Assembly: GCA_016124935.1 (NCBI GenBank)
Contig: WGMS01000018.1
Span: 85,127-149,126, forward strand
Source of the DNA: a bacterium
GTDB taxonomy: Bacteria; Cyanobacteriota; Vampirovibrionia; Obscuribacterales; Obscuribacteraceae
Length of the DNA: 64,000 nt
Direction of reading: 5' to 3'
A model generated the notes under the pieces. That model was given only the letters and a program-made list of their open reading frames with translations. It was not told the DNA's origin and made no database searches. Shown in pieces: positions 52,096 to 61,720 of this stretch (the stretch's first letter is position 1; each line of letters opens with the position of its first letter). The translations under genes were made by a program, and so were the position numbers.

Positions 52096-52638
52096 CTAGC
52101 CGACAGAAAGGGGCTTCTGTCCGGGTTTCCAGTCAGCCTGGCAGAGACCGCCGGTCTTGAGAGCCTCGAGAACACGGAGGGTTTCGTCAACAGATCTGCC
52201 GGTGTTCAGGCTGTGAACAACCTGATACTGCAGATAGCCATCGGGATCGATGATGAAAAGACCGCGAAGAGCGATACCTTTATCTTCGAGAAGTACACCG
52301 AAATCGCGGCTGACATCTTTGGTGATGTCAGAAGCGAGAACGTATTTGAGGGAGCCCAGTCCACCCTGATCTTCAGGGGTGTTGATCCAGGCTCTATGGC
52401 TGAATACGCTGTCGGTGGAGATACCGAGAACGTCGGCACCGGCTTTCTTGATCTCTTCATATTTATCATTGAAAGCTTTGATCTCTGTTGGGCAGACAAA
52501 GGTGAAATCTAGAGGATAGAAGAAGAGAATAAGCCACTTACCTCTGTAATCACTGAGGCTGACATTCTCTTTAAGATCTTTCATATCCTTCGTAGACGGC
52601 ATGTCGAACGGAGGAGCTTTTTTTCCAACTTGCAACAT
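52096..52638 (-). CDS. 2-Cys peroxiredoxin (AhpC/Prx1 type)
   Basis: The 180-aa product has the peroxidatic Cys at residue 49 in FTFVCPTE and the resolving Cys at residue 166 in GGLCQADWKPG. Other conserved parts are FFYPLDF, STDSVFSHRAW and RGLFIIDPDG. It detoxifies H2O2 and organic peroxides, with electrons from a thioredoxin-like partner; one candidate is encoded next on the same strand. GGAG lies about 10 nt before the ATG. Confidence 0.93.
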   Translation of the reverse strand: MLQVGKKAPPFDMPSTKDMKDLKENVSLSDYRGKWLILFFYPLDFTFVCPTEIKAFNDKYEEIKKAGADVLGISTDSVFSHRAWINTPEDQGGLGSLKYVLASDITKDVSRDFGVLLEDKGIALRGLFIIDPDGYLQYQVVHSLNTGRSVDETLRVLEALKTGGLCQADWKPGQKPLSVG

Positions 52639-52765
52639 AAGGCGATAACTCCAATAGTTATTGAGTAAGAACGATTACACGATGGTAGATCCATAATCGC
52701 CGCAATGAGGTCGATTTAATACAAAATGCATAATTGAGGACAGCACTAGATTTCAAGGTTAAAGG

Positions 52766-52966
52766 TTAAGGGAATAACCTTTTCATCTCGCCTTCACTTT
52801 TCAACCAGTCTCTCAGGACCGAATGCAGGCCATTCTCAGCCACGTACTTTTTTATAAGGGGAGCTTCGGGATCCCATCCCACCGTCAGAAGGTGCAAAAG
52901 ATGCTCCCTGGGAGTCTCGCTCTGCTTACTCCTGCCCAGCTCCGCTTCGTTTACAGAATCAGCCAT
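52766..52966 (-). CDS. Small acidic/helical protein (66 aa), function unknown
   Basis: The ATG has GGAGAAGGTGAG upstream, a convincing ribosome binding site. The product (MADSVNEAELGRSKQSE ...) is polar and mostly helical, with GWDPEAPLIKKYV in the middle. It has no signal peptide, cysteine or TM helix. It lies 127 bp upstream of the peroxiredoxin gene on the same strand and divergent from rplU. No family is recognised. Confidence 0.5.
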   Translation of the reverse strand: MADSVNEAELGRSKQSETPREHLLHLLTVGWDPEAPLIKKYVAENGLHSVLRDWLKSEGEMKRLFP

Positions 52967-53110
52967 GACTCACCTTCTCCATAGCCGGGGCTAGATTTAA
53001 TCATACCGAAAGAAGAAGGAAAGAAGAAAGCGGCGCCCCCGCCTTAAAAATAGATAAGGGGGATATATCCACAAACCCCCTTCACATTAAGCAATCAAAT
53101 AGACTGTCAA

Positions 53111-53140
53111 TTGATAATCGACCGCACTATTTGATACTAT
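53111..53140 (+). promoter_or_regulatory. Candidate promoter of rplU-rpmA
   Basis: TTGATA (53111-53116) is followed by GATACT at a 16-nt or TACTAT at an 18-nt spacing. It predicts an untranslated leader of about 80 nt. Confidence 0.45.
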
Positions 53141-53160
53141 TCCGTTTCACCCGTACGACT

Positions 53161-53181
53161 CTTAGCAACGAGATTGCTGAG
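53161..53181 (+). promoter_or_regulatory. Stem-loop in the rplU leader
   Basis: CTTAGCAA (53161-53168) pairs with TTGCTGAG (53174-53181) around a CGAGA loop, with one G-U pair. It lies about 50 nt upstream of the L21 start. Ribosomal-protein leaders often carry such structures for autoregulation; that role is inferred. Confidence 0.3.
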
Positions 53182-53229
53182 TGCTCGGTTATTCAGTGAA
53201 GTTCAAAAGCTCAATTTCCGGAGACGATG

Positions 53230-53613
53230 ATGTTTGCAATAGTAGAAGCCGGTGGTCGGCAGTTTAAATTAGAGCCCGGTCGCTTTATAGATATTGACCG
53301 CACTGACGACCAGGAAGGCGCTGATTGCGTGTTCGACAAAGTTCTCATGCTGGTGGACGGAGACAAATCCACCGTCGGTCAGCCTTATGTAGAAGGTGCC
53401 GCGGTAAAAGGAAAGGTCATCTCCAACCTCAAGGAAAACGAAGTGACCGGAAGAATCACTTCGTCAATCAGAAGTAAGAAAATAATTGTCTACAAGCAAA
53501 AACCCAAAAAAGGCACAAGAGTCAAGCACGGTCACAGAACGGAGTACACCAGAGTCATGATCGACTCCATTTCCGTCAAAGACAAGACCGTAGCCTCGGC
53601 TCCCAAAGCTTAG
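53230..53613 (+). CDS. rplU: 50S ribosomal protein L21
   Basis: The second of two adjacent ATGs (53230) is preferred: GGAG is 7 nt upstream and the product then begins [12 protein letters not shown] like other L21 proteins. The 127-aa protein includes [10 protein letters not shown] and the RNA-binding [20 protein letters not shown] core (written here in part as [10 protein letters not shown]). A short Ala/Lys tail extends past the usual end. rpmA follows 26 bp later. Confidence 0.96.
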   Translation: MFAIVEAGGRQFKLEPGRFIDIDRTDDQEGADCVFDKVLMLVDGDKSTVGQPYVEGAAVKGKVISNLKENEVTGRITSSIRSKKIIVYKQKPKKGTRVKHGHRTEYTRVMIDSISVKDKTVASAPKA

Positions 53614-53639
53614 TCTATAGAAGTAAGGAGTTCATTCTC

Positions 53640-53903
53640 ATGGCACATAAGAAGGGCGCAGGCTCCACAAGAAATGGTCGCGATAGCAATCCCAAGCGTT
53701 TGGGCGTAAAAGCTTACGGCGGCGAAAAAGTCATCCCCGGAAATATCATCGTCCGCCAGCGTGGCACCAGAATCCACCCCGGATTCAATGTCAAGAAAGG
53801 CGCCGATGACACTCTTTATTCGCTGATCGAAGGTGTGGTCACTTTCGAAGTCTGCAAAGGCAAAAAGAGAGTGAGCGTCTACCCTCAGCCAGTGCCGCAG
53901 TAA
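53640..53903 (+). CDS. rpmA: 50S ribosomal protein L27
   Basis: The 87-aa protein starts [16 protein letters not shown], the conserved N terminus that reaches the peptidyl-transferase centre, and continues with [15 protein letters not shown]. It lacks the cleavable N-terminal extension known from Firmicutes L27. AAGGAG precedes the ATG. It forms the usual rplU-rpmA pair and is followed by a strong terminator. Confidence 0.97.
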   Translation: MAHKKGAGSTRNGRDSNPKRLGVKAYGGEKVIPGNIIVRQRGTRIHPGFNVKKGADDTLYSLIEGVVTFEVCKGKKRVSVYPQPVPQ

Positions 53904-53937
53904 AGACGGGAAAAATTAGCAAGTATCAGAAAGTATC

Positions 53938-53977
53938 AAAAGCGCCGTATTTTTTTTTAATACGGTGCTTTTTTTCT
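53938..53977 (+). terminator. Rho-independent terminator of rplU-rpmA
   Basis: AAAAGCGCCGTATT pairs with AATACGGTGCTTTT around a T-rich loop (one G-T pair), followed by a long T-run. Confidence 0.85.
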
Positions 53978-54065
53978 GGTGCCACCATTATCGGTGACCC
54001 CTCTGAATCGATAGCACTGGAAAAACACCCCGCTTTTTTTGCATAATAGCTCTTTAGGAAAATCC

Positions 54066-55646
54066 ATGAACACAGTAGAGCCCATGACCAGCGCAGAAAA
54101 ACCGATCCTCCCTCTATTAGAGCTATGGGATGCCCCCCGGGCAATAGACCGCGACCCCAATACCAGAGTAACCGGTCTTGCCTATGACTCCCGCTCAATG
54201 AAACCAGGCAATATCTTCTTTTGCATCGAAGGCGAACACTTCGACGGCAACAATTTTGTGGCTGATGTGGTAGAAAAGGGTGCCTCTCTGGTGGTCAGCC
54301 AGAAAGAGAAACCGGCCATTCCCTGTGACAACTATGTGGTGGTGGACGACATCCGCCTGGCCATGGCCCAGGCCGCTCGCTATTTCTATGATGATCCGAC
54401 CAGCAAGCTAAGAGTTATTGGAGTCACCGGCACCAACGGCAAGACTTCAACAACTCACATCGTCGAAAGAATTCTTCTTGCCGCCGGATACAAAACCGGT
54501 CTTATAGGCACCATGGGAGCGCGCTGGTCAAAGCCCGGCGATCTCAAAAAAGACATGCTCGACCTGCACCATACCACCCCCCAGTGCATCGACTTTTATG
54601 AGGTGCTGGACACCATGGTAAAGGCCGGAGTCAGTCATGTGGTTATGGAAGTCTCGAGCCACGCCCTCTATCAAAAGCGGGTCGGGTTAGCGAATTTTGC
54701 CGGTGGCTGCCTGACCAATATCACCCAGGATCACCTGGATTTCCATAAAACCATGGAAAACTACAAAGAGGCAAAAGCGATTCTTTTTTCCTCCCTCAAA
54801 GAGAGCTGCCACCAAAGAGTTTACGCAGTGCTCAATGCCGACGATGAAGCCTATTGCGAGTTCAAGGCGATTCTCAAAGACAGCGCTATCAAGCTATACT
54901 CCTACGGATTCTCTGAAGAAGCCGATTACAGAATCATAAAAGAGACAACGCGGGGACTGGGCACAGACATTCGAGTAGCCCTGCCCGAAGGCGAGGAAGA
55001 CTTCAATCTCAAAATCCTGGGAAGATTCAATCTCTACAATGCCTTAGCCGGCCTGACCATAGCTTGCGCCGAGCAAATAGATCTGAAGACTATAAAAGAA
55101 GCCCTCTCGGAATTCACCGGGGTCGACGGCCGCTTCGAAGTGGTGAGACTGGGCGAGAATGGAAGCAAAAGCGGTTCTGAGTACCCGCTGTGCATTGTCG
55201 ACTACGCCCATACCCCCGATGGTCTGGAGAATGTTTTGAAAGCAGCCCGGGAAGTGGTCCCGGAAGGGGGCAAACTGGTGGTGGTCTTCGGATGCGGCGG
55301 CGACCGCGACACTTCGAAACGACCCCAGATGGGCGCCATCGCCGAAAGACTGGCAGATAGGCTGTATGTGACATCGGACAATCCCCGCTCTGAAGAGCCC
55401 AAACAGATAATAGCCGATATACTGGCGGGTCTGAGCCGCATGCAGAATGTCCAGGTAGAAGAGGACCGAGAGAAGTCCATCGAGCAGGCAATACAAGAAG
55501 CAGCCGTCGAGGATGTCATTGTTATTGCAGGAAAAGGTCACGAAACCTACCAGCTTATCAAAGACAAGGTTCTCGACTTCGATGATCGCCAAAAAGTCCG
55601 TCAAGGGCTCACCAAAAGACTATCGCAAGGACAGGTGATTGGGTAA
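54066..55646 (+). CDS. murE: UDP-MurNAc-L-Ala-D-Glu meso-DAP ligase
   Basis: ATG 54066 with AGGA upstream gives 526 aa; a TTG nine codons earlier is less likely. The three-domain Mur ligase has AYDSRSMKPGNIFF near the start, the ATP loop GVTGTNGKTSTT (about residue 119), HHTTPQ, MEVSSHAL, NITQDHLDFH and DGRFE. The C-terminal DNPR motif (SDNPRSEE) marks specificity for meso-diaminopimelate. It adds the third residue of the peptidoglycan stem peptide. No other mur gene is adjacent. Confidence 0.96.
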   Translation: MNTVEPMTSAEKPILPLLELWDAPRAIDRDPNTRVTGLAYDSRSMKPGNIFFCIEGEHFDGNNFVADVVEKGASLVVSQKEKPAIPCDNYVVVDDIRLAMAQAARYFYDDPTSKLRVIGVTGTNGKTSTTHIVERILLAAGYKTGLIGTMGARWSKPGDLKKDMLDLHHTTPQCIDFYEVLDTMVKAGVSHVVMEVSSHALYQKRVGLANFAGGCLTNITQDHLDFHKTMENYKEAKAILFSSLKESCHQRVYAVLNADDEAYCEFKAILKDSAIKLYSYGFSEEADYRIIKETTRGLGTDIRVALPEGEEDFNLKILGRFNLYNALAGLTIACAEQIDLKTIKEALSEFTGVDGRFEVVRLGENGSKSGSEYPLCIVDYAHTPDGLENVLKAAREVVPEGGKLVVVFGCGGDRDTSKRPQMGAIAERLADRLYVTSDNPRSEEPKQIIADILAGLSRMQNVQVEEDREKSIEQAIQEAAVEDVIVIAGKGHETYQLIKDKVLDFDDRQKVRQGLTKRLSQGQVIG

Positions 55647-55691
55647 AGTATTAAGGGGCTTCCAGACTTCTTTGTAGTATCGGATTCTAAA

Positions 55692-56525
55692 GTGGGCATC
55701 AGTTTTCACATAACGTCAGTTCGAGAAGGCACCATATTCAATGTTATGCAGTTCCTGAGCCTCGAGCGCGTGACGGGAAACTTGACAATCAGATTCGGCA
55801 GGAACATCCCCGAAGTGACAGTCTATTTCGTGGCGGGCTCGGTGGGTGCCGCCGAATTCGGCGATCTAAAAGGCAGCGACGTGCTTGACTTGTTGCTCTG
55901 CCAGGAGTTCGCCATCAAAGAGGTCGCTTTTGCTCCTGGTCGCGTCAAAGATCTGGATGAAGATGCTCTGGTTGTCCAGGCTGCAAATATCTCCGGCACT
56001 CTTCTCAATGTCTCTAAAGACGTGGACGAATGTGAAGCCCGCTCCCTGGTCTATGGTCTTATTCCTACTAAAGATAAAAGGGCGAAGTCCACCGACTCTC
56101 TCCTGCACTTGATCTATGAATTCAATAAATGGGAAGACAGCCTGGAGCGCACCCCCCCTTCGCCAAACGAAAAGCAGGCTCCCCTCAAAGAGTGTATGCT
56201 CATCACCCGTGCGCTTCGCAAAGGGACGCTTTCCTACCAGACTCCCATGGTTCCGCTCAAAAGCCTCAAACAGTTGATAGCCATCCTTCAGCCCCTTTCA
56301 GAAAAGGAGACCAATAACTTGAGGGGCTATATGCGCAGTCTTCTGCCCCATCCAAAAGCCACCCATATATCTATCGAACGCTTCTATGCTTTTGCCAGCG
56401 CCATCGAATCCATCGCCCAGAGAAGATCGAACGAAGTAGGCGACAAAGCCAGAAAGACAATCCACACCCTGATTCAACATACTACCAAGACCGGCGACGA
56501 ACAGCCTTCAGAAGCCCGCTCCTGA
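55692..56525 (+). CDS. DUF4388-domain protein (PatA-like N terminus)
   Basis: The 277-aa product is read from GTG 55692. The first about 110 residues (FNVMQFLSLERVTGNLTI, VYFVAGSVGAAEFGDLKGSDVLDLLL) match the DUF4388 pattern 'FLxLxxxTGxLxI ... xGxixxAxxGxxxGxxAxxxLL'. That pattern is found at the N terminus of PatA-like response regulators and in gliding or signalling proteins of cyanobacteria and myxobacteria. The C-terminal half is helical without a recognised domain. It follows murE by 45 bp, possibly in the same unit. The start lacks a clear ribosome binding site. Confidence 0.65.
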   Translation: MGISFHITSVREGTIFNVMQFLSLERVTGNLTIRFGRNIPEVTVYFVAGSVGAAEFGDLKGSDVLDLLLCQEFAIKEVAFAPGRVKDLDEDALVVQAANISGTLLNVSKDVDECEARSLVYGLIPTKDKRAKSTDSLLHLIYEFNKWEDSLERTPPSPNEKQAPLKECMLITRALRKGTLSYQTPMVPLKSLKQLIAILQPLSEKETNNLRGYMRSLLPHPKATHISIERFYAFASAIESIAQRRSNEVGDKARKTIHTLIQHTTKTGDEQPSEARS

Positions 56526-56596
56526 GTCGACCCACAATCTAGAATCTGTTTCCTGGATGTAGGTCGTTTTTGGTCGATTTGTGGATAATGTAGATT

Positions 56597-57256
56597 ATGG
56601 ATAAGGTAATATGCGATATAAGACTGAAACTTCTCAGACAGGCAGCCCGCAAGGTCCTGCCTGACGGTTACTGGGAAAACCATTTGGGAGATTGCCATCT
56701 CACCTTCGATGACGGACCTTTTCCCGAAACCACTCCCTATCTAGCCGAACTGCTATTCGAGAAAAGCGTGGGCGCCACCTTTTTCTTCACCGGCGAGAAC
56801 GCTCGCAAATATCCCGAACTGGTCAGAACCGTGGTCGAAGCAGGACATCAAGTAGGCAATCACTCTTACTCGCATCTCTTTTGCTACGCCGAATCTCAAG
56901 AAGCTTTCCGCAGAAGCCTGGAGCTAACCAACAACTATATAGAAGAAGCCTCCGGCAAAAGACCGGTGGTGTATCGACCGCCCTTCGGCATAATCGACAA
57001 AAGCCGGGCCCTAACCGTAGAAGCGATGGGAATGAAACTCGTCTACTGGGGAGCCCTGGCCGAGGACTGGCAGGCCCTGGGTGAGGTCGAGGTGGTCAGA
57101 AGAATCGACAAACAACTGGAACCTGGTACTATTATCGTGCTCCATGAGACGGAGAAGAATCGAAGCCAGTGCTTGAATGCCACCGGAATGGTGATAGATA
57201 GAGTCCGGGAGCAAGGCTTCGAATTCGACGCAATAGCCCACAAAGCCCACGACTAA
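56597..57256 (+). CDS. Polysaccharide deacetylase (NodB family)
   Basis: The 219-aa protein has the catalytic/zinc motif TFDDGP (residues 36-41), the zinc histidines in GNHSYSH (89 and 93), RPPFG (about 127-131) and the terminal VLHET motif. The enzyme removes acetyl groups from N-acetylglucosamine polymers such as peptidoglycan or exopolysaccharide. No signal peptide is visible, so it may act in the cytoplasm or on a lipid-linked precursor. The acyltransferase gene follows 19 bp downstream, suggesting envelope lipid or glycan work. Confidence 0.9.
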   Translation: MDKVICDIRLKLLRQAARKVLPDGYWENHLGDCHLTFDDGPFPETTPYLAELLFEKSVGATFFFTGENARKYPELVRTVVEAGHQVGNHSYSHLFCYAESQEAFRRSLELTNNYIEEASGKRPVVYRPPFGIIDKSRALTVEAMGMKLVYWGALAEDWQALGEVEVVRRIDKQLEPGTIIVLHETEKNRSQCLNATGMVIDRVREQGFEFDAIAHKAHD

Positions 57257-57275
57257 GTAGCCAAGGAGAGCAAAG

Positions 57276-58523
57276 GTGCTCGATTTCCGCCCGCCCAAAG
57301 ACTCGCCGGTTCTGATCTCGATTCTCAAAGCATTCAGCCCGGTAATTTTGAAACTGGGACTGGGCGAATCGTCTATTCAGGTCTCTGAAGCGGATATAAA
57401 AAAATTCCAGAAGCTTGAGGGCAAAAGGGCGATGATCTGCCCGAACCACAGTAATAGAAGAGACCCGGAGGTGATGTTCGCCTTCTCGAAGGAAGTAGGA
57501 GAGTCATTCAACTATATCGCCGCCCGGGAAGTCTTCGACTGGAAGCACGGTCTGAACGGCTGGTTCCTCCAGAAAGTCGGCACCTATTCCGTGGTCCGCG
57601 GAGCGGTGGACAGGGACTCTTTCAAGACCACCAGAGAGATACTGGCCTCGGGTCGAAAAAAACTGGTGCTCTTTCCCGAAGGAGAGATTTCTCGTCAAAA
57701 CGATACTCTTTTGGCGATGGAGTCAGGCGCAGCCCAGCTCTCATTCTGGGCCCTGTCCGACATTCTCAAGAAGAATCCCGGCGAAACACTATATATAGTA
57801 CCAATCGCGATGAAGTATATTTTTACCTCCGATATTTCAAGCGCGATAAGAGCGTCTTTGATAGCCCTCGAAAAAGAGCTTGGTATAAAGAACGACGTCA
57901 TCTCTATTAGAAAACGGGTGCGAAAAATCTGCGAAGTCTTACTATCGGCGCTGGAAAAAGAATATCGCTTCGAGTGTAATGACGACAAAGATCTGACCAT
58001 GAACAAACGGGTGGCCGAGTTGAGGAAGTCGATTCTCGACCGGGTAGCCGACCAGCTCGATATCAATCTAGACCAGACTAAACGAGAGCTGGAAAATGTC
58101 CGGGTGCTTCGCAACAAAATAGATGACTTCATATACGACACCGAAAGAAACGGCTCTCACTACGAGAAAAAAGTCCATCAAGAAGAAGCAGAACGCATTC
58201 GAGGTCTCTACAAAGATCTTGATCGGGTGGTGAATTTCATATCTATCTATGACGGTTATCTTTCGGAACATATGACCCAGGAGCGTTGTGCCGATATCGT
58301 CGGACGCCTGGAAAAAGAAGTGATGGGAGAGTACGAGACCTACAAGGGCCCCCGTACAGTCATCCTTCGCGTCGGCGATCCGATTGACCTGAAAGAGTAT
58401 AAAGACGACTATGCCAGAAACAAGAAAGAAGCCGTGAACCAGGTCACCGAGCAGATTTTTAAGCAGATTTCATCCATGTTAAATGAAATTGAAAATAGCA
58501 GACAGAGAATCTATATCGAATAG
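57276..58523 (+). CDS. PlsC-like acyltransferase with long C-terminal region
   Basis: GTG 57276 has AAGGAG 7 nt upstream. The 415-aa product carries the glycerolipid acyltransferase motif NHSNRRD (NHx4D, residues 57-63) and FPEGE (about 133-137). The enzyme would transfer an acyl group to a phospholipid or related acceptor. About 150 residues at the C terminus are helical and charged, beyond the size of ordinary PlsC (about 240 aa). They may form an extra domain. It lies between the deacetylase and the FAD protein on one strand. Confidence 0.82.
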   Translation: MLDFRPPKDSPVLISILKAFSPVILKLGLGESSIQVSEADIKKFQKLEGKRAMICPNHSNRRDPEVMFAFSKEVGESFNYIAAREVFDWKHGLNGWFLQKVGTYSVVRGAVDRDSFKTTREILASGRKKLVLFPEGEISRQNDTLLAMESGAAQLSFWALSDILKKNPGETLYIVPIAMKYIFTSDISSAIRASLIALEKELGIKNDVISIRKRVRKICEVLLSALEKEYRFECNDDKDLTMNKRVAELRKSILDRVADQLDINLDQTKRELENVRVLRNKIDDFIYDTERNGSHYEKKVHQEEAERIRGLYKDLDRVVNFISIYDGYLSEHMTQERCADIVGRLEKEVMGEYETYKGPRTVILRVGDPIDLKEYKDDYARNKKEAVNQVTEQIFKQISSMLNEIENSRQRIYIE

Positions 58524-58649
58524 CCGCACTGCTGGGGCTTTTACCAAACAGAGCGGCTTCGGCGAATCCCGAAACAATCTCTTAGAAACCCGGCGAAATA
58601 ATGATATTATCTAGGTCTCGACGAGAGATTGGAACTCGGGAATACTGAT

Positions 58650-60104
58650 ATGCAGAGATTAGCCTTAGTGGGACTGGGAGCTTCTGGCTTATTCGCTCTA
58701 AAAGAGCTTGCCGGAGCAGATGTGGAAGTCCACGTCTTCGATGTCGGACCTAACTACGCCAAGCGTTATCCCTGTCCGATAGATCAGGGCAAGCTCGAAG
58801 TCTGCCCGCCTAAAGCTTGCAGCTATTGCGCTCCGGGTCAATCGGCCGGCTCCTGGAACGACTTCAAAGTGATTCTCTCGGCCTCTCCTGTTATAGGCGG
58901 CAGGCTCTACGACTTGATAGGCGAGAAACCTCTTCAAGACAAGCTGGACATAGTCAGAAAAACCATATTAGAACATGCCCCCGTGGAAATTCCGGTGGTC
59001 AAACCAGACAAAGAAGATCTGGAATGGATAACAAAACGTGCCACGCTGGCAGGTATGACCTACCACTACCAGGAGCTTCTGCACTGCGGCTCGGACAATG
59101 CTCCGGCGATTAACACAAGCATCCTCAACGAAATTATGGAAACCGGCTCCAACATAGAGTTCCACTGGGATACGAAAGTGCTCTCGGTTGGTAGAAGGGG
59201 CGAAAAGTTCGCGGTCAACTATGACCGTTATCGAAATCCCGGCGACGAAAAAGAAGAGCTCTTCGATTTCATGGTGCTCTCGGTCGGTCGCGGCGGCGCC
59301 CACTGGCTAACCCAGCAAGAGTTCTACAAAGACCTGGATATCTACCCGGGTCAGGTCGATATCGGCATCCGGGTCGAGACCAGCTGCTACTTCACCGAAG
59401 AGGTGGACAAGCGCTTCTACGAACCGAAACTCTATTACACCTCCCGCCACTCCAATGACGTGGTCCGTAATTTCTGCTCGAACCCGAGAGGTTATGTCAC
59501 TCCGGAGAACCACAGAGACTATGTTCTGGTCAACGGACATTCTAAGATGTTCGAGAAATCCGAGAATAACAATTTCGCTGTATTGGTCTCCAAGACTTTC
59601 ACCCGTCCGTTTAAGGATCCTCAGCTCTATTCCCAGACCATCGCCAAAGTGGTCAATATGCTTGCAGGCGGCGGTCCTCTAGTGCAGAAACTGGGCGATC
59701 TAAGAGCGGGACGCAGGACCAAAACCCTGGCGAATAATTTGATTAAACCTACTCTAGAAGCGGAATGCGGCGATATCTCTCTAGCCTATCCCCATCGCAT
59801 TCTGGCAGGCATCATAGAGTATCTCGACGCCCTCGACAAAATCTGTCCTGGTGTCGCCGGCGATGCCACCCTGCTTTTTGCGCCTGAGTGCAAAAGCTAC
59901 CCGGATTCTATATCGGTAAAAAAGGATATGGAGACCAATATCCCCAATCTCTTTATAATAGGCGACTCCAGCAGCTGGACCAGAGGTGTCGGTCAAGCCA
60001 CCACCAGTGGTTTACTTGCCGGTGAAGGCATTAAAAAACGACTGACCCGGGAGATTCTACCCGGCAAAGTTGCCGCAGCCAACGGTAAAAAGGCGGCTTC
60101 TTAA
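58650..60104 (+). CDS. FAD-dependent dehydrogenase-like protein
   Basis: ATG 58650 (MQRLALVGLGASGL) follows GGGAATACTGAT; the ORF extends seven codons upstream from TTG. The 484-aa product begins with a GxGxSG Rossmann dinucleotide motif and ends with the second FAD segment (NLFIIGDSSSWTRGVGQATTSG). It matches the COG2509-type NAD/FAD-utilising dehydrogenases, whose substrates are mostly unknown. A Cys-rich stretch near residues 50-65 (CPPKACSYCAPG) might bind metal or a cofactor. Confidence 0.75.
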   Translation: MQRLALVGLGASGLFALKELAGADVEVHVFDVGPNYAKRYPCPIDQGKLEVCPPKACSYCAPGQSAGSWNDFKVILSASPVIGGRLYDLIGEKPLQDKLDIVRKTILEHAPVEIPVVKPDKEDLEWITKRATLAGMTYHYQELLHCGSDNAPAINTSILNEIMETGSNIEFHWDTKVLSVGRRGEKFAVNYDRYRNPGDEKEELFDFMVLSVGRGGAHWLTQQEFYKDLDIYPGQVDIGIRVETSCYFTEEVDKRFYEPKLYYTSRHSNDVVRNFCSNPRGYVTPENHRDYVLVNGHSKMFEKSENNNFAVLVSKTFTRPFKDPQLYSQTIAKVVNMLAGGGPLVQKLGDLRAGRRTKTLANNLIKPTLEAECGDISLAYPHRILAGIIEYLDALDKICPGVAGDATLLFAPECKSYPDSISVKKDMETNIPNLFIIGDSSSWTRGVGQATTSGLLAGEGIKKRLTREILPGKVAAANGKKAAS

Positions 60105-60116
60105 GCTTTTCCAGAT

Positions 60117-61457
60117 TCAGTCCTGCCAGAGATTGAGGGTGTTGTCCTCATCGTCATCGTTCATCTTGCGCTGCAGAGCGGCATAACGAGACATGAGCTG
60201 CGCCACCTCCGGATGTTCCGCCCCCAGAGTCTTCTCGCTCAAGCCAAGGCCCCATTTATAAAGCCGATCTGCTTCGTCGAAGTTCTCCGCCAGCTCATAA
60301 AGCTCGGCAAGGTTCTGGAGACTGGTAGCCACCGATGGATGCTCGGGACCCAGGTTTTCCTGAGTGATGGTCATGGCCCGCCAGTAGTGTTGTTCGGCTT
60401 CAGAATAATTGCCCTGATCTTTGTAGACTTCAGCCAGCGAGTTGAGCACCTCTGCCACATGCATGTGCTTCGGTCCCCAGTCCTTGGTTCGTATATCTAA
60501 AAGAGTCTTGTAGAGCGGCTCTGCCTGATCATAGCGGCACTGGATATGGAAAAGCAGGGCAAGATTGCCCAGAGACTGGGCGGTGGACGGATGGGTCAGA
60601 CCCAACACGGTCTGTCTTATTTTAAGAGCGCGCCAGTGAAGCTTTTCGGAAAGCTCGAAATCGCCTTTCATACGGCTCAGTTCACCCTGATAATTGAGCA
60701 GGGTGGCGACACTGGGATGGCTTTCGCCCCAGTGGGCTTCACTTAGTCTGAGAGCCCGGTCATAAAGAGGCTCGGCCTTATCGTATTTACTGTCGGCATG
60801 ATAGAGCAAAGCCAGATTCTTGAGCATGGTGATAAGGCTCGGATCTTCCGGTCCGAATTCGGCTTCGTGTTCGGATATCGCCCTGCGAAATAGCGGCTCG
60901 GCCTGCTCGAACTTGCCGTGGGCGCGATAGAAATCGGCCAGACCCTCCAGGGTACTGGCATGGTCGGCCCGATGCCCCCCGGCACAATCTTCGTAGATAG
61001 TAAGCGCCCTTCTGAAATAGGGCTCGACCTCGGAGAACTTGCCCTGGGCACGAAACACCTGCCCGAGCTTATTGAGGGTAAAAGCTACCTGGGGCGCGTT
61101 CTCGCCAAAACATCTTTCCTGGACAGAAAGAGCCAGCTTCAGGGCTTCTTCGGCCCGAGAATAATTGCCCTGGACCCGATAGAGGTCTCCGAAACGAAGA
61201 TAGATCTCGGCAAAACCGGGGTGCTCCTTTACCTTCACCATGGATGAATCCGAAGGCATGACCGCGTCAAGCCCCTCCGAGGAGCTGGACTCGCCGTCAT
61301 CGGGCTCTTTCAAAGGTCCCTGGGCAAACTGTTTGCGAGCTTCTATAAGAGCTTTTTGAAAGAGTTTTTCGGCATCGGCATAGCGCCCGAACTCGAAAGC
61401 ACGTTCTCCGGCTTCCAGATAATTTGTCCAGGTGATTGACTCGTTGGCGCTATCCAT
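60117..61457 (-). CDS. Kinesin-light-chain-type TPR protein (446 aa)
   Basis: The product has no signal peptide and consists, after about 80 residues, of nine 42-residue TPRs of the TPR_10/TPR_12 kind. Each ends in phrases such as GxxHPSVAxxLxNLAxLY, AEPLYxRALxIxE and SLGNLALLFHIQ. Such repeats bind partner proteins, often in cytoplasmic signalling or degradation complexes. It converges with the FAD protein gene (12 bp between stops). Confidence 0.8.
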   Translation of the reverse strand: MDSANESITWTNYLEAGERAFEFGRYADAEKLFQKALIEARKQFAQGPLKEPDDGESSSSEGLDAVMPSDSSMVKVKEHPGFAEIYLRFGDLYRVQGNYSRAEEALKLALSVQERCFGENAPQVAFTLNKLGQVFRAQGKFSEVEPYFRRALTIYEDCAGGHRADHASTLEGLADFYRAHGKFEQAEPLFRRAISEHEAEFGPEDPSLITMLKNLALLYHADSKYDKAEPLYDRALRLSEAHWGESHPSVATLLNYQGELSRMKGDFELSEKLHWRALKIRQTVLGLTHPSTAQSLGNLALLFHIQCRYDQAEPLYKTLLDIRTKDWGPKHMHVAEVLNSLAEVYKDQGNYSEAEQHYWRAMTITQENLGPEHPSVATSLQNLAELYELAENFDEADRLYKWGLGLSEKTLGAEHPEVAQLMSRYAALQRKMNDDDEDNTLNLWQD

Positions 61458-61720
61458 TTCTAATCAAGGATACCCTCTTGGCTTGAATGTACCAAATATT
61501 CCCGCTCCTGCTAAATCCTACTCTGCCTTCATATCGGTCTGTGTAAACAACTCTTCTATAATTGTTCGTCGGAAGGTCAAAATATAGACAGTCGCCCCTA
61601 TGCTGGATAGGTACCCTTTTGCCTCCCTGATACTCTTATGCCAACCCGGGACATCGATTCTAACGGCAAAGCCCTCGAACAAAAACAAAGGCCGACTGGA
61701 AAAGGATTCGGAAAGCTTCT

